Shown: piece after piece, positions 45,450 through 54,567 of the stretch
How the letters are laid out: each line of letters opens with the position of its first letter
Numbering within the stretch: position 1 is the stretch's first letter
DNA from: Natronosalvus vescus
GTDB lineage: Archaea; Halobacteriota; Halobacteria; Halobacteriales; Natrialbaceae
Direction: 5' to 3'
NCBI RefSeq assembly: GCF_023973145.1
Contig: NZ_CP099546.1
Location: 2,046,001 to 2,110,000, forward strand
DNA length: 64,000 nucleotides
Notes under the pieces: generated by a model
Databases searched by the model: none
What the model was told of the DNA's origin: nothing
Seen by the model: the letters and a program-made list of their open reading frames with translations, nothing else
Program-made: the position numbers and the translations under genes

Positions 45450-45743
45450 TCACGGCATGGCGTCGACGATGTTCCGAAACTCCTCGAGCGTGAACGCCTG
45501 GAGCGGTTCGACCGTCACGTTGCCGCTTTCCGCAAGCGTGAATGCCGCCTGTGCTGCCGTCGCGTCGTCCGGGAAGTCGGCGATAATCACTCCGTCGTAC
45601 CGACCCATCGTGATGAAGAACTCGTTCCAAGTTCCGCCGAGTGACTCGATCATCTCCCTGGCGTGTTCCGTTCGGCGGGGGCTGTCCCGGACGTTTTCGA
45701 CTCCTTGCCGGGTGAAGCTCGTCAAGAGCACGTACGTGGGCAT
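45450..45743 (-). CDS. GYD-domain protein
   Basis: A 97-residue single-domain protein starting MPTYVLLTSFTRQGVENVRD. MGRYDGVIIADFPDD contains the name-giving GRYD/GYD-like motif. The family is a ferredoxin-like alpha/beta fold with no firm function. The start is the ATG at 45743, since the frame to 45842 adds unrelated residues. Stands alone, converging with the ABC operon. Confidence 0.85.
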   Translation of the reverse strand: MPTYVLLTSFTRQGVENVRDSPRRTEHAREMIESLGGTWNEFFITMGRYDGVIIADFPDDATAAQAAFTLAESGNVTVEPLQAFTLEEFRNIVDAMP

Positions 45744-45824
45744 GACGTGAACGGTACCACGAACGGAACGATAGTCATAGCCCTGGGATCGTCCGGCACT
45801 GCGAAGACGGTATCGTGCGGAATC

Positions 45825-46010
45825 ATGCCCTGTTTCTTCCACGAGTTCACGATCGGCCTCGAGACCGGGGGTGTTTCGGAATCCGATTTGGACGACAACG
45901 CGGACGACGATGTCACAGGCAACGGTGACGTAGACGATGATCCAGAATTGAGCGGTGAGGAGCTGTTATACGCCGGTGCGTCTCTTCTCGGCAAGCAGTT
46001 GCCCTACTGA
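45825..46010 (+). CDS. Possible small acidic protein
   Basis: A 61-residue frame from an ATG with halophile-like codon use and an Asp-rich middle (DLDDNADDDVTGNGDVDDD), ending SLLGKQLPY. There is no recognised family. It sits in the 327-base gap where an E3 gene might have been expected behind the PDH operon, but it has no E3 likeness. It may be spurious. Confidence 0.25.
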   Translation: MPCFFHEFTIGLETGGVSESDLDDNADDDVTGNGDVDDDPELSGEELLYAGASLLGKQLPY

Positions 46011-46070
46011 AGCGGTGCTCCGTGTGTGGTTCGACAGATCCGATAAGAAGAACGATCGCGCCGCCCGTCC

Positions 46071-47654
46071 CTACTCGAGCAAGAGCAACTCGGGGTTCTC
46101 GAGGTACGTCATGACCTCGTTGCAGAACGACGCCCCCTCGGCACCGTCGATCAGACGGTGATCGAACGAGAGCGAGAGCGTCATGACCGAACGGGGTTCG
46201 ATCGACTCGTTGCCGTCCTCGTCGGTGACTACGCGGGGTTTGCGCTTGATCTCGCCGACGGCCAGAATCCCCGCCTCGGGGTAGTTGAGGATCGGTGTGG
46301 CGTACTCGCCGCCGATGCCGCCGATGTTCGTGATGGTGAACGTCGAGCCCCGGAGTTCGTCCGGGGAGATGGTGCGCTCGCGCGCTTTCTGCACCAGCTC
46401 GTTCATCTCCGAGGAGAGCTGGAGCATGCCCTTCTGGTCGGCGTCCTCGATCACGGGCACCATCAGCCCCGCGTCGGTCGCGGTCGCGACACCGATGTTG
46501 TAGTAGTTGCGGTGGACGATCTCCTGGTTCTCGTCGTCGATCATCGCGTTCATCTCGGGGAACTCCCGGAGGGCCGCGATGACGGCCTTCATGATGAACG
46601 GCATGTACGTCAGGGACATCCCCTGCTCCTCGGCGACCGGTTTGAGCCGTTCGCGAGCCTCGACGAGGCGGGTGACGTCGACCTCGTCGTGGTGAGTGAC
46701 GTGCGGGGCGGTGTACTTCGAGCGCTCCATCGCGTCCGCGATGGTCTTGCGGACGCCCTTGAACGGCTCGCGCGTCTCACGCGGCCCGGTTTCGCCGGCG
46801 GCGACGGCCGCGGCGTCGGCCTCCTGGGCCTGCTGCTGGGCCTCGGCGTACTCGACGACCGCCTCGGGCGTGACGAACGCTTCACCCTCGCGCTCTTCGG
46901 TCGCCGGCACAGCGTTGATGTCGACGCCGTGTTCCTCGGCCACGCGGCGGGTCGCTGGTGCGGCCAGCGTCCGCTCTCGGTCGGCCGATTCGACCGATGC
47001 GGGGGCCTGGGTGCTCGAGCTACCAGCACTTGCACTTGCACCTGAACCTGCACCCCCACCCGTAGCCTCGTCGCCGTCCGCGTGACCGCCAGCGGTTGCG
47101 TCGGCTCCGCCGGCGTCGGCCGCTGTTTCGGCGGATTCCGTTTCGGCCGCACCGTCGCCCGCCCCCTCGGCGGCAGCCTGCACGTCGCCCTCCGTAATGC
47201 GACCGCCGGGGCCGCTGCCCTGGACGCTCGAGATGTCGACGCCCTCCTCGCGGGCGAGTCGGCGAACGCGGGGTGGCGCGAAGATGCGGCCGTCGGGGGT
47301 GTCGACCTCCTCGGTCGTGTCGTCGGCTGTCTCGTCGGCTGCGTCGGCTTCCTCGGCTTCGGACGCCGCACTCGAGTCGTCAGCTTCCACCGCAGCTTCG
47401 TCGCCGTCGTCCTCACCGTCGACGTTGAACGTGATGATCACGTCGCCGACGGGCACCATCTCGCCTTCCTCGGCGAGCAACTCCTTGACCGTCCCGTTGT
47501 ACGGCGAGGGCACTTCGACCAGCGCTTTGTCCGTCTCGACTTCGGCAACGGGCTGATCTTCGGAGACGGTGTCACCGGGCTCGACCAGCCACGAGACCAG
47601 TTCGCCTTCCGCCACGCCCTCGCCGACGTCGGGCAGTTTGAACTCCTCGACCAT
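46071..47654 (-). CDS. pdhC: Pyruvate/2-oxoacid dehydrogenase E2 (dihydrolipoyl acyltransferase)
   Basis: A 527-residue core subunit that moves the acyl group from lipoyl-lysine to CoA. The N-terminal lipoyl domain has the ETDKALVEV motif (Lys43). There are two peripheral-subunit-binding-type segments (124-161, PPRVRRLAREEGVDISSVQG; 229-270, ATRRVAEEHGVDINAVP), separated by an Ala/Gly/acidic linker. The catalytic domain ends in the DHRLIDG motif (about 498). The start is the ATG at 47654, one base after the E1-beta stop. Third gene of the operon. Confidence 0.94.
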   Translation of the reverse strand: MVEEFKLPDVGEGVAEGELVSWLVEPGDTVSEDQPVAEVETDKALVEVPSPYNGTVKELLAEEGEMVPVGDVIITFNVDGEDDGDEAAVEADDSSAASEAEEADAADETADDTTEEVDTPDGRIFAPPRVRRLAREEGVDISSVQGSGPGGRITEGDVQAAAEGAGDGAAETESAETAADAGGADATAGGHADGDEATGGGAGSGASASAGSSSTQAPASVESADRERTLAAPATRRVAEEHGVDINAVPATEEREGEAFVTPEAVVEYAEAQQQAQEADAAAVAAGETGPRETREPFKGVRKTIADAMERSKYTAPHVTHHDEVDVTRLVEARERLKPVAEEQGMSLTYMPFIMKAVIAALREFPEMNAMIDDENQEIVHRNYYNIGVATATDAGLMVPVIEDADQKGMLQLSSEMNELVQKARERTISPDELRGSTFTITNIGGIGGEYATPILNYPEAGILAVGEIKRKPRVVTDEDGNESIEPRSVMTLSLSFDHRLIDGAEGASFCNEVMTYLENPELLLLE

Positions 47655-47655
47655 G

Positions 47656-48642
47656 TTAGAACTCCATCGCCTCCCGAATCCCCGTCTCGATGCGGGCCGG
47701 CTCTGGCAGGTAGTAGTCCTCGAGCGCGTACAGCGGGAACGGCGTGTCGAAGCCGCTGATGCGCTTGATCGGTGCCTCCTGGTACATGAGCGCCTCCTCC
47801 TGGATCGTCGCCGCGATTTCGGCACCCATGCCGCCTGTCTTCGGGGCCTCGTGGACGACCGCGCCGCGGCCGGTCTTCTTGAACGACTCGACGATGGTGT
47901 CGATGTCGAGCGGCGACACGGTGCGAAGGTCGACGACCTCGACGTCGATCTCGCCCTCGAGGTTCTCCGCGGCCTCGAGGGTCGGTCGCGTCATCGCGCC
48001 GAAGGTAAACACCGAGATGTCCGATCCCTCGCGCCGGACGGCGGCCTCGCCGAGTGGTACTTCGTAGGACTCGTTGGGCACCTCCTCGCGGAACGCCCGG
48101 TAGATGAGTTTGGGCTCGAGGAAGATGACGGGGTCGGGCGAGCGAATCGCGCTCGTGAGCAGCCCCTTGGTGTCGTATGGGGTCGAGGGGATGACGACCT
48201 TCAGGCCGGGCTGGTGGACGAACATCGCCTCCGAGGACTCGGAGTGGTGTTCGGGGGCGCGGATGCCGCCGCCGTAGGGGGCCCGGATGACCATCGGACA
48301 CGTGAATCGGCCGCGCGAACGGGTTCGCAGGCGCGCGGCGTGGGAGACGATCTGGTCGAACGCGGGGTAGATGAAGCCGAGGAACTGCATCTCGGGGACG
48401 GGTCGGAGGCCGTAGGCGGCCATTCCGATAGCCGTTCCGACGATGCCCGACTCCGCGAGGGGCGTGTCGATGACGCGATCGTCGCCGAACTCGTCGTAGA
48501 GCCCTTCGGTCGCGCGGAAGACGCCGCCGTTTTTCCCGACGTCCTCGCCCATGACGATGACGTCTTCGTCCCGTTCCATCTCCTGATGCAGTCCGTCGCG
48601 AACTGCCTGTACCAGCGTGAGGTTTTCAGATTCTGCAGCCAT
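47656..48642 (-). CDS. pdhB: Pyruvate/2-oxoacid dehydrogenase E1 beta subunit
   Basis: A 328-residue thiamine-diphosphate E1-beta subunit. VIVMGEDVGKNGGVFRATEG, DTPLAESGIVGTAIG, RAPYGGG with GIRAPEHHSES, and PSTPYDTKGLL are typical. It forms the alpha2beta2 decarboxylase with the product of the gene just upstream. It starts seven bases after the E1-alpha stop; the GGAGG ahead of the start lies at the end of the alpha gene, supporting translational coupling. Confidence 0.95.
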   Translation of the reverse strand: MAAESENLTLVQAVRDGLHQEMERDEDVIVMGEDVGKNGGVFRATEGLYDEFGDDRVIDTPLAESGIVGTAIGMAAYGLRPVPEMQFLGFIYPAFDQIVSHAARLRTRSRGRFTCPMVIRAPYGGGIRAPEHHSESSEAMFVHQPGLKVVIPSTPYDTKGLLTSAIRSPDPVIFLEPKLIYRAFREEVPNESYEVPLGEAAVRREGSDISVFTFGAMTRPTLEAAENLEGEIDVEVVDLRTVSPLDIDTIVESFKKTGRGAVVHEAPKTGGMGAEIAATIQEEALMYQEAPIKRISGFDTPFPLYALEDYYLPEPARIETGIREAMEF

Positions 48643-48648
48643 ATTTGA

Positions 48649-49758
48649 TCAGTCCTCCAGTAACGCGTCGTCGCCGTATTCGTCTCGGATCTGTTCGAAC
48701 CACTCGAGCTGTTCCTCGAGTCGCCGCGGCATGCCCTCGTAGACGTGGGCGAAGATCTCCGCGGGATCGGGTCGCTCGACCGCTTCGGCGGCGTCGATCG
48801 CGTCGGCCACCTGGTCGGTGATCCGCTGTTCGAGCGCGTCCGCGGCCTCGTCGTCGAGCATGCCGTGGTCGCGCAGGAACGTCTCCATGCGTGGGATCGG
48901 ATCCTTCTGCTTCCAGCGCTCGACCTCCTCGTCGTCGCGGTAGACGGATGGGTCGTCCGCCGTCGTGTGCGCGCCAAAGCGGTACTGGACGGCCTCGATC
49001 AGTGTCGGTCGAAGCTCGTCGTCCCCGGGGTTTTTGGCCTTGTCGATGGCGTCCCGGGTGACCTTGTAGACGGCGAGGGGATCCATGCCGTCGACCTGGA
49101 CGCCCTCGAAGCCGTAGGCCGTGGCCTTCTGTGCGATGGTCTCGCTGGCGGTCTGGCGTTCGCGGGGCACCGAGATGGCCCACTGGTTGTTGTTACAGAA
49201 GAACACCGCCGGGGCGTCGAAGACGCCGGCGAAGTTCAGTCCCTCGTGGAAGTCGCCCTCGCTCGTCGCGCCGTCGCCGAAGTAACAGAGGAACGCCTTC
49301 TCCTCGCCGGCGAGCCGGGAGGCCCACGCAGCACCGGTCGCGTGGGGGATCTGCGTGGCGATGGGCACGGCGACCGTGAAGATGTTCAGGTCGTCGGGGA
49401 TGGCGTTGCCCGATTCGTGGCCCATCCAGTACAGCAGGGTCTGTTTGAGCGAGAGGCCGCGAACGAGGGCGGCTCCGTGCTCGCGGTAGCTCGGGAACAG
49501 CCAGTCCTCGTCGTCGAGCGCGTGGGCGCTCGCGATCTGTGCGCCTTCCTGCCCCGACAGCGGTGGATAGGTTCCCATCCGGCCCTGGCGCTGCAGACTC
49601 ACCGCCCGCTGGTCGAAGTGGCGGGCGAGTTTCATCTGCTCGTAGATATCGAGGAATTCGTCCTCCTCGAGTTCCGGAACGTCGGCTCCCTCGAGGACGC
49701 GTCCGGCGTCGTCGAGTACCTGTACGCGTTCGCGAGGGTCGTGCTGTAGTGTGCTCAC
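48649..49758 (-). CDS. pdhA: Pyruvate/2-oxoacid dehydrogenase E1 alpha subunit
   Basis: A 369-residue subunit from the GTG at 49758 ([13 protein letters not shown]); the frame runs to 49836 but that part is not family-like. The thiamine-diphosphate motif [15 protein letters not shown] begins near residue 158 and ends in the NNNQWAIS stretch. The phosphorylation-loop-like [17 protein letters not shown] is typical of E1 alpha. First gene of the alpha-beta-E2 operon, with its promoter in 49759-49900. In haloarchaea such complexes oxidise pyruvate or other 2-oxoacids; the true substrate may be a branched-chain acid. Confidence 0.94.
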   Translation of the reverse strand: MSTLQHDPRERVQVLDDAGRVLEGADVPELEEDEFLDIYEQMKLARHFDQRAVSLQRQGRMGTYPPLSGQEGAQIASAHALDDEDWLFPSYREHGAALVRGLSLKQTLLYWMGHESGNAIPDDLNIFTVAVPIATQIPHATGAAWASRLAGEEKAFLCYFGDGATSEGDFHEGLNFAGVFDAPAVFFCNNNQWAISVPRERQTASETIAQKATAYGFEGVQVDGMDPLAVYKVTRDAIDKAKNPGDDELRPTLIEAVQYRFGAHTTADDPSVYRDDEEVERWKQKDPIPRMETFLRDHGMLDDEAADALEQRITDQVADAIDAAEAVERPDPAEIFAHVYEGMPRRLEEQLEWFEQIRDEYGDDALLED

Positions 49759-50191
49759 GGATATACCCACCTTCGCATACCCTAATGGTCTATCGCTCAC
49801 GTTAAAGGAGTTTCGTAAATAATTTACTATCAGCACGATTCTTGCGATGCATTGACAAAGTTCCCGGTCGATAGGACGCGAAGTCGATCAGATGTCCAAA
49901 TAAACTCGCGTATGTGCGAATACAGTTGGTAGTATCGCGGAATAGTCACTGGTTACTGGACAGATGGTCGCCACCGATTCGAGGGCACCCATACGGTAAC
50001 ACATGACCTGATGCCATCCATCTCGCCAGTCAGAATCAGGAACCCGGCGTGGTGACCGGCGATATGGTGGGGGACTCGAGTCGTCAGTGGGTACGCTCGA
50101 GGGCCATTTCGTGGCTTTCCAGGTCTGTACTATCGGGCAAAATCGAACGCCACCGCCTGATTTCGCTCAGCAGTCGACGCTTCGAAGCAGA
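49759..50191. other. Promoter-side intergenic region of the PDH operon
   Basis: No gene is seen in these 433 bases. An AT-rich patch at about 49800-49835 (TAAATAATTTACTAT) lies within 80 bases of the E1-alpha start and is the best place for its promoter. The rest shows no repeat or RNA structure that I can support. Confidence 0.4.
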
Positions 50192-50872
50192 CTAGGCTCG
50201 TTCGGCGTCGAGTGCATCGGATTCCGGCGGCCTGTTCTGCACGAGCCAGACCGATCCGGCTGCAACGACGCCGACGCCGATGGCGGTCACCAGCGAGATG
50301 ATGAGGAGGCCGCCGAAGTCGACCGAGAGGCCGTCCACGGCGACCGATGTGAAGATTGCGCTGGTCACGAGGAGTGCAATCGTCCCGATGCCCGTACTGA
50401 TGGCGGCGACGAGCATGGTAGTGGTGTCGTCGGTCTCGAGAGTCGCCCCGAAGTAGAGGCCGATGGCGGCGGCGAGGACGACGCTCCAGAACAAGGCGTT
50501 CTCGGGTGGGAGGCCGAGCATGGTGCCGCCCATCCCGCCCATGCCGTCGAACTCGAACATCGACTCGTCGACGACGTCCAGCAGGAGCATCACGAGGCCG
50601 ATGCCGACGCCGATCAGGGCGAACTGGGACGCCACGAACGTCGTCCAGGTCTTGACGATCGGTTGCTGGGCCAGATCCAGTACTGAGGGATCGTCGTCGG
50701 TCTGTGCGACTGCGTCGGTCGCTACGCCGGTATTTCCGCCGTCCGTCGAGACGGGCTCTCCTGCTGACGGATCGACGGTCGACGGCGACTCGGCTTCGCT
50801 CGAGGTAACCTCTTTGTCGTTCTCGTCGTCCACCGACTCGTCCGCAGTCGACGGTTCGTCGCTCATCGACAC
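50192..50872 (-). CDS. Integral membrane protein with acidic N-terminal tail
   Basis: A 226-residue protein. The first 70 residues are a Ser/Asp/Glu-rich disordered tail; four hydrophobic helices follow (about 83-101, 123-140, 150-172, 182-206), with a Gly/Met-rich loop (FDGMGGMGGTMLG). The alternative start at codon 3 is equally good. Unknown haloarchaeal membrane protein between the PDH operon and lipA; no link to lipoylation is evident. Confidence 0.65.
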   Translation of the reverse strand: MSMSDEPSTADESVDDENDKEVTSSEAESPSTVDPSAGEPVSTDGGNTGVATDAVAQTDDDPSVLDLAQQPIVKTWTTFVASQFALIGVGIGLVMLLLDVVDESMFEFDGMGGMGGTMLGLPPENALFWSVVLAAAIGLYFGATLETDDTTTMLVAAISTGIGTIALLVTSAIFTSVAVDGLSVDFGGLLIISLVTAIGVGVVAAGSVWLVQNRPPESDALDAERA

Positions 50873-51150
50873 TCCCCCGCTACTGCCGTCGATCGCTGAG
50901 GCCAGTCTCGGTTCGTTCGCTCGGATTTACCGATCCGTTCTGGTAACGCTGTTCGTTTCAGGATACGTGACATACCGGCAGTGGGGAACTAACCGCTATA
51001 ACCTTCAGCTATGGCGGATGTAACCGCACAGGTTACCCACACGTAACGTCGTTTCAGCGTCGCCAACAGTTCTCGAGTGCGACACACGGTCTATGCCTCG
51101 CTCGCCGATCAGTGCTCCGCACTACCAGGTACCTGTTTCGCCCCTTTCCG

Positions 51151-52101
51151 TCAGTTCGACACCGCCGACCGGCGCGCCTCCGCTCGAGCGTCCTCGACGC
51201 TCTTTCCCTCGCGAAGTACGGCGTCGACGAATAGCTCGCCCGCCTTGTAGGACGACCGAACCATCGGGCCGCTGGCGCAGTACAGGAAGCCAAGCTCCTC
51301 CTCGGCGACGCGTCGCCAGGTCTCGTACTTGTCCGGATGGTCGTAGCGTTCGACCGGGAGGTGGCTCCGGGAGGGCTGGAGGTACTGGCCGAGGGTGACG
51401 ATGTCGACCCCGCGCTCGCGCAAGTCGGCCAGCGTCTGGTACACCTCGTGGTCGTACTCGCCGTGGCCGAGCATGATCGAGGTCTTCGTGTAGATGTCGG
51501 ACTCGCGCTCGACTTGCTCGAGGACGCCGAGGCTCTGTTCGTAGCCGGCCCGACGGTCGCGGACGGGGAACTGGAGCCGTTCGACGGTTTCGACGTTGTG
51601 GGCGATGACGTCCGGTTGGGCGTCGATGATCTTTCGGACGAGGTGTTCCTCGCCCTGGAAGTCGGGGATGAGGACTTCGACGAGGATGCCCGGATGCCGG
51701 TCTTTTATCTCGCGAATCGTCTGCGCGAAGTGACCGGCCCCCTGGTCGGGGAGGTCGTCCCGGTCGACGCTCGTGAGGACGACGTAGTCGAGGCCGATTT
51801 CGGCGATTGCCTTCCCGACGTTTACTGGCTCGTCGGGATCGAGCGGCTCCATCCCGCCGGTCTCGACGTCACAGAAGTTACACCCGCGCGAGCAGCGATG
51901 GCCCATCAGCATGAACGTCGCGGTGCCGCCATCGCCCGACGCACTCTCCCGGCCGCTCCAGCACTCCCCCAGATTTGGACAGTTCGCCTCCTCACAGACG
52001 GTGTTGAGATCGTGCTCGCGCAGCGTCTCCCTGATTCCGGCGAACTCCCGTCCCGACGGCGGTCGCATCTTCAGCCAGTCGGGCTTTCGCGAGCGGCTCA
52101 T
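51151..52101 (-). CDS. lipA: Lipoyl synthase
   Basis: A 316-residue radical-SAM enzyme that inserts sulfur into octanoyl-lysine on E2 or H proteins. It shows both cluster-binding sets: the auxiliary cluster Cys36, Cys41, Cys47 in CEEANCPNLGECW, and the radical-SAM CxxxCxxC at Cys70, Cys74, Cys77 (RGCNFCDVETGG). GPMVRSSYKAGE near the C-terminus supplies the conserved RSSY serine. The start is the ATG at 52101. Its place near the PDH operon fits, since E2 is its substrate. Confidence 0.95.
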   Translation of the reverse strand: MSRSRKPDWLKMRPPSGREFAGIRETLREHDLNTVCEEANCPNLGECWSGRESASGDGGTATFMLMGHRCSRGCNFCDVETGGMEPLDPDEPVNVGKAIAEIGLDYVVLTSVDRDDLPDQGAGHFAQTIREIKDRHPGILVEVLIPDFQGEEHLVRKIIDAQPDVIAHNVETVERLQFPVRDRRAGYEQSLGVLEQVERESDIYTKTSIMLGHGEYDHEVYQTLADLRERGVDIVTLGQYLQPSRSHLPVERYDHPDKYETWRRVAEEELGFLYCASGPMVRSSYKAGELFVDAVLREGKSVEDARAEARRSAVSN

Positions 52102-52190
52102 ACCACATCCTTGGTGCCGGCGGTGAAAAATCGTGGTGGTTCCGACGTCACCCTCGACCTGATCCACGGGAACACGAACCATATTCCTAA

Positions 52191-52200
52191 ATATTTATAT
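52191..52200 (+). promoter_or_regulatory. TATA-like box of the MATE gene
   Basis: ATATTTATAT lies 35-44 bases ahead of the ATG at 52235 and touches the ATG at 52202. The second ATG is therefore the better start. Confidence 0.5.
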
Positions 52201-52234
52201 TATGGTGGCACACTCTTGTAACAGACCACCGACG

Positions 52235-53632
52235 ATGGCATCAGTACCGCGTGAGGAAATCACGAACGGCTCGCTCCCGAAAGCGCTGCTCGTCCTTGCT
52301 GCGCCGTTGCTCGCCCAGAACCTCGTCCACGTCGCCAACCAGCTCATCGACGTCTTCTGGCTCGGACGCCTCGGCGGCGACCACGTCGCGGCCGTCGGGC
52401 TCAACTTCCCGATCATCGCGTTGCTCTTTACCGCCGCCATCGGCGTCTCCGTTGGTACCCAAGTCGTCGTCTCCCAGCGCGTCGGGGGCGAGAACCTCGA
52501 GTCGGGCCGACGAGCCATCGTCACCGGTACACTCACCGGACTCGTCGCCGGGACGATCCTCGGCCTGCTCGCGTTCGTCTTCGCGCGGGACGTGATGGGG
52601 CTGTTCGCGGCCGAACCCGCCGTACTCGAACTCGCCGCCGCCTACCTCGCGGTCATCGCCATCGGCATTCCGCTCGCGACCGCGAGCGACTCCCTCGAGG
52701 CCGGTTTCGTCGGCTGGGGGGACGCTCGCGCGGCGCTGTACATCAACCTGGCGACGGTCGTCACGAACGTCGTCCTCGACCCGTTTCTCATCTTCGGCTG
52801 GTGGGTGTTCCCCGAACTCGGCCTCGAAGGGGCCGCCCTCGCGTCGATTCTCGGCTACACCGGCGGGTTCCTCCTGGCGATCACTCTGGCGCTGTACGGC
52901 CGGGACGAACTTCGGATTCGACTCCGTGACGTCGGCTTCAGCGTGAGTGACGCCCGCGAAATCGTCGATGTCGGCTGGCCTAACGCTGGCCAGTTCGTCG
53001 CCAGCCAGTCGGTTCGCGTGATCATGGTCGCCATCGTCGCCGTCGCCGGCGGGACGGCGGCGGTCGCCGCCTATACGATCGGTGCTCGCGTCGCCTCAGT
53101 CGCCTTCATCCCGGCGCAGGGACTCCAGCAGGCAGCCCAGAGCGTCATCGGGCAGAACCTCGGTGCCGAGAACCCGGGTCGGGCGACGAAGACGACCTGG
53201 ATCGGCGTCGCCATCGCCGCGGGTGCGCTCACACTCGTCGGCGTGGTGCAGTGGCTCGTCCCCGAGACGCTGACCGTGGTGTTCGTTCCCGACGCGACGG
53301 CGGCCGAACTCGCCTACACGACCGACTACCTGCGCATCCTCGCCTACGGCTACTGGGCCATCGGGGCGACGTACCTGCTGATGGCCGGGTTCAACGGTGC
53401 GCGGCGCACCAGAACCAGCTTCGTCGCCACGCTCTGTCAGTACTGGTTCGTTCGGCTCCCGGTCGCCGCTGGCGGCGTCTACCTCCTCGGCTTCGACGCC
53501 ACTGCCGTCTTCTGGGCAGTCACGTTCTCGAACGTTGCCGCCGCCATCGGCCTCGGGCTCTACTACTGGTACGAGACCGGGAGCGGCATGAACCACCGGG
53601 CCGTCGACGTCGCGACCTCGAGCGCCGATTGA
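52235..53632 (+). CDS. MATE-family multidrug exporter
   Basis: A 465-residue, 12-helix transporter. The first helix motif (GSLPKALLVLAAPLLAQNLVH), WLGRLGGDHVAAVGL and the mirrored second half (GWPNAGQFVASQSVRV, then GQNLGAENPGRA) are typical of MATE Na+ or H+ antiporters. An upstream ATG at 52202 would add 11 residues but sits at the TATA box. It is divergent from lipA. The substrate cannot be told from sequence. Confidence 0.92.
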   Translation: MASVPREEITNGSLPKALLVLAAPLLAQNLVHVANQLIDVFWLGRLGGDHVAAVGLNFPIIALLFTAAIGVSVGTQVVVSQRVGGENLESGRRAIVTGTLTGLVAGTILGLLAFVFARDVMGLFAAEPAVLELAAAYLAVIAIGIPLATASDSLEAGFVGWGDARAALYINLATVVTNVVLDPFLIFGWWVFPELGLEGAALASILGYTGGFLLAITLALYGRDELRIRLRDVGFSVSDAREIVDVGWPNAGQFVASQSVRVIMVAIVAVAGGTAAVAAYTIGARVASVAFIPAQGLQQAAQSVIGQNLGAENPGRATKTTWIGVAIAAGALTLVGVVQWLVPETLTVVFVPDATAAELAYTTDYLRILAYGYWAIGATYLLMAGFNGARRTRTSFVATLCQYWFVRLPVAAGGVYLLGFDATAVFWAVTFSNVAAAIGLGLYYWYETGSGMNHRAVDVATSSAD

Positions 53633-53696
53633 GAGGGAACCGTGTAACCACGCACCGCCGGTTGCTGACCCCGTGTGCGATCACGCCGGAACGCTT

Positions 53697-54311
53697 TCAG
53701 TTCCCCGTTCGGACGACATCTCGACTGCGCTCGTGTTCCATCTCCGTTGCGACCGCCGTCGCCACGTCCGCACCGAACTCGCGCTCGAGGAACCACAGCG
53801 CCAGGTCGATCCCCGACGTCACGCCGCCGGCGGTGAGGATATCGCCGTCGTCGACGACGCGCGCATCGTGGACGTCCGTGAACGCCGCCAGATCCTCGAG
53901 GGCGACCTGGTGGGTGACGGCGGGTCGTCCCTCGAGGATGCCACCGTGGGCGAGCACCATCGCACCCGTACAGACGGAGGCGACCGTCGCGCCCGTCTCG
54001 TGTCGCGTTGCGACGGCTTCGCCCAGGTTGCCGTCGTTCACCACCCGTCGGACGCCGCCGTCTTCGGTCGTCCAGCCGCCGCCGGGGACGACCAGCACGT
54101 CCGGGCTCCCGAGGGTGCCGTCGGGAACGATGATAAGACCGTGACTCGCGTGTACGCGGTCGGTCGGTTCGAGGGTGACGAGCCGGGTCTCGAGGTCGGC
54201 ACCCGCCTCGGTACCGTTCTGAAACACCTCGTAGGGGCCGATGGCGTCGAGTTCGTCGAAGCCGGGAAAGAGGACGATTTCGGCAGTTGTCGTAGACGTG
54301 GTGTCGGTCAT
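53697..54311 (-). CDS. DJ-1/PfpI family protein
   Basis: A 204-residue glutamine-amidotransferase-fold protein. The nucleophile elbow [14 protein letters not shown] carries Cys114, with [13 protein letters not shown] holding the conserved Glu28, and [17 protein letters not shown] follows. This pattern is close to the isonitrile-hydratase or transcription-regulator-like branch, but no helix-turn-helix is attached. The start is the ATG at 54311. Convergent with the MATE gene. Confidence 0.88.
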   Translation of the reverse strand: MTDTTSTTTAEIVLFPGFDELDAIGPYEVFQNGTEAGADLETRLVTLEPTDRVHASHGLIIVPDGTLGSPDVLVVPGGGWTTEDGGVRRVVNDGNLGEAVATRHETGATVASVCTGAMVLAHGGILEGRPAVTHQVALEDLAAFTDVHDARVVDDGDILTAGGVTSGIDLALWFLEREFGADVATAVATEMEHERSRDVVRTGN

Positions 54312-54567
54312 ACTGGCCTCCTCGAGTGCCGCTGGGAAACGTCTTTCGCGCACTCGTGAGGTTGAGTTCGAGGGCCGCCCGGCAGGGCCTCGAGGTCTCG
54401 GGATTGCGCGACTGGGGTCGCCCCGAAGTGGTTACTCGAGTTGGATTCTCGCGAAATCGTCGGTCGAATTGGATTCCCTCGAGCTGGTCGCTCGATCGAG
54501 GTCGCCTCCCGAAGCCCTGCCGAGCGCGGACGGTACACTGAAATCGCTCGCCACGCTAGGGGAGCCG

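Noticed and set aside
45744-46070. A missing or broken E3 (dihydrolipoamide dehydrogenase) gene behind the PDH operon
   Set aside because: The gap is far too short and shows no FAD or NAD binding motif on either strand.
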